Shown: positions 62,649 through 64,000 of the stretch, piece by piece
How positions within the stretch are numbered: the first letter of the stretch is position 1
Layout: each line of letters begins with the position of its first letter
Assembly: GCA_965202845.1 (NCBI GenBank)
Contig: OZ241856.1
Location: 372,001 to 436,000 of the forward strand
DNA: 64,000 nt
Source: CBDATA01 sp965202845
GTDB taxonomy: Bacteria; Acidobacteriota; Vicinamibacteria; Marinacidobacterales; Marinacidobacteraceae
Reading direction: 5' to 3'
Made by a program: the position numbers and the translations under genes
Notes under the pieces: model-generated
Databases searched by the model: none
Told to the model about the DNA's origin: nothing
The model's input: the letters and a program-made list of their open reading frames with translations, nothing else

Positions 62649-64000
62649 GCAGCGAATCTCTTGCGGTCGAAGACCGAGTAGGCGGTCGGGATGACGACCA
62701 GGGTCAGCGCGGTCGAGACCAGCAGGCCGCCAATGACGGTGATCGCCATCGGGCCGCGGATCTCGGCGCCTTCGCCGAGTCCCAGCGCCATCGGGGTGAG
62801 GCCCAGGATGGTGGTGAGGGTGGTCATCAGGATGGGCCGAAGCCGCATCCGCCCGGCGGCGACGATCGCCTCGGTCTTCTCCATCCCCTCCCGGCGGAGG
62901 CGGTTCACGCAGTCCACCAGCACGATGGCGTTCTTGACCACGATCCCGGCGAGCATCACCACCCCGATGAGCACGATCACGCTCAGCGCGGCGCCGGAGA
63001 GGATGAGCGCCCAGACCACGCCGATGGCGCCCAGCGGGATGGTGAAGAGGATCAGGAACGGATGGAGGAGCGATTCGAACTGGCTCGCCATCACGAAGTA
63101 GACGAGGAAGATGGCGAGTCCGATGGCGAGCGCGAGGCTGCGGAACGACCGCTCCATCTCGTCGCGCTGTCCGCCGAAGCGGGTCTCGACCCCGGCTGGC
63201 AGCCCCAGTCCGGCGATCCGTTCCGCAATCCCGGCGGTGGCGCCCGCGAGATCGGCGCCGTCCAGGCTGCCGGAGATCACGACCGCCGGTCGCTGCGCCA
63301 CCCGTCGCAGCTCGGCCGGCCCCCGGCTCAGCTCGGCGGCGCCCAGCGCCCGCAGCGGCACCGGGCGGGCGTCGGCGGCGTGCACGATCATCTCCGGAAC
63401 GGCCGCGGTCCGGGAGCGGATCGCGCCGCTTCCCCGAACCACGATGTCCACCCGACGGTCGCCCTGGTCGAGGCGGGTCGCCACGTCGCCCCGGAGCTTG
63501 GACCGGAGTGCTTCCGAAGCCTGGTCCACCGAGAGGCCGAGGCGCGCCAGCCGATCGGCCTCGAAACGGACCCGCAGCTCCGGGTTGCCGGCTTCGGCTG
63601 TGGAGCGGACATCGGCGAGCCCGGGGACGCCGGCCACCGCGTCCCGGATCCGCCGGGAGCTGGGAACCAGCAGGTCCCGGTTCTCGGAAAAGACCTCGAC
63701 TTCCACCGGCTGCCGGAAGCTGAAGTAGGAGGGCCGTCCGAACTCGTAGCGGACTCCGGGACGGGCGGCGAGATCGGCCCGCATCGCCTCGATGACGCCG
63801 GCTTCGGTCTGCTGGTCATCGCGGTTCGCCATCACCACGCCGATCCGGCCCCGGTGCTCGGCGCGTCCGGCGCTCCCGGCGAACCCGCCAGCGCTCCCGG
63901 CGCCCGCCTCGGTGGTGACCCGGAGCACCGCCGGATGGGCACGCACGGTTTCCGCCACTTCGCCGGCCAGGGCGTCGGTGGCGCGCACCGCGGTTCCCTC
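62645..64000 (-). CDS. RND permease, second of a tandem pair (partial, runs off the window)
   Basis: About 452 C-terminal residues lie in the window; the start is beyond 64000. The second periplasmic loop and TM7-12 are present, with FVMASQFESLLHPFLIL and GIVVKNAIVLVDCVNRLRREG. It belongs to the same HAE1-like group as the downstream gene. Two permeases in tandem with a 4-bp overlap recall MdtB/MdtC, whose products form a heterotrimer. A membrane-fusion protein is probably encoded further upstream, outside the window. Confidence 0.9.
   Translation of the reverse strand, partial: EGTAVRATDALAGEVAETVRAHPAVLRVTTEAGAGSAGGFAGSAGRAEHRGRIGVVMANRDDQQTEAGVIEAMRADLAARPGVRYEFGRPSYFSFRQPVEVEVFSENRDLLVPSSRRIRDAVAGVPGLADVRSTAEAGNPELRVRFEADRLARLGLSVDQASEALRSKLRGDVATRLDQGDRRVDIVVRGSGAIRSRTAAVPEMIVHAADARPVPLRALGAAELSRGPAELRRVAQRPAVVISGSLDGADLAGATAGIAERIAGLGLPAGVETRFGGQRDEMERSFRSLALAIGLAIFLVYFVMASQFESLLHPFLILFTIPLGAIGVVWALILSGAALSVIVLIGVVMLAGIVVKNAIVLVDCVNRLRREGMEKTEAIVAAGRMRLRPILMTTLTTILGLTPMALGLGEGAEIRGPMAITVIGGLLVSTALTLVVIPTAYSVFDRKRFAA

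Overview
The window is very GC-rich, densely coded DNA from a Gram-negative bacterium. It encodes a TonB-dependent receptor, a type V autotransporter, two RND permeases, MltF-like and other lipoproteins, and twin c-type-cytochrome DUF1592 proteins. The futalosine-pathway gene mqnD and the DUF1592/DUF1552/ankyrin cluster fit Acidobacteriota or a similar uncultivated phylum better than a typical proteobacterium. That placement is a low-confidence inference.

Layout. 1-12.6 kb: 3' part of xthA, a small hendecad coiled-coil membrane protein, then a giant FN3/Calx-beta autotransporter on the minus strand (about 2,880 aa when intact). It is split by an IS1634-like element flanked by a 296-bp direct repeat, and it has a C19 tract (minus strand) near its start. 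12.6-14.5 kb: an IS1380-like element. 14.5-23.8 kb: an operon of DUF1592 cytochrome, DUF1552 Tat protein, ankyrin protein and a second DUF1592 cytochrome, ending in a DUF4268 nuclease-like gene. 23.8-32.4 kb (minus): AAA ATPase, mltF with doubled sensor domains, a PlsB-like acyltransferase, proS, folC, accD. 32.5-37.2 kb (plus): acyl-CoA ligase, gatB, a uridine-kinase-like gene, mqnD. 37.3-44.3 kb: a second hendecad protein, a DUF3311/SSS symporter pair with glutaminyl cyclase, then Xaa-Pro peptidase, a lipoprotein and an LTA-synthase-like enzyme.

44.3-47.3 kb is an AT-richer accessory island. It holds a ZorA/MotA-like proton-channel protein whose start carries a C12 tract, an ISL3 element, and the C-terminal half of an HNH nuclease. 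It looks like the wreck of a Zorya-like or related defence module. 47.4-51.1 kb: TonB receptor and a CDP-alcohol phosphatidyltransferase. 51.1-57.9 kb: hipA/hipB, a glycosyltransferase, a DprA-like protein, a RecQ-phosphoribosyltransferase fusion, and a broken DUF4143 gene. 58-64 kb: a third hendecad protein, an FN3/Calx-beta lipoprotein and two RND permeases (the second runs off the window).

Genome-style signals recur. Many genes have TANNNT -10 boxes 5-12 bp before the start codon, so their mRNAs are probably leaderless. Neighbouring genes are often joined by NTGA overlaps, including apparent CTG starts. No tRNA, rRNA or CRISPR array was seen.
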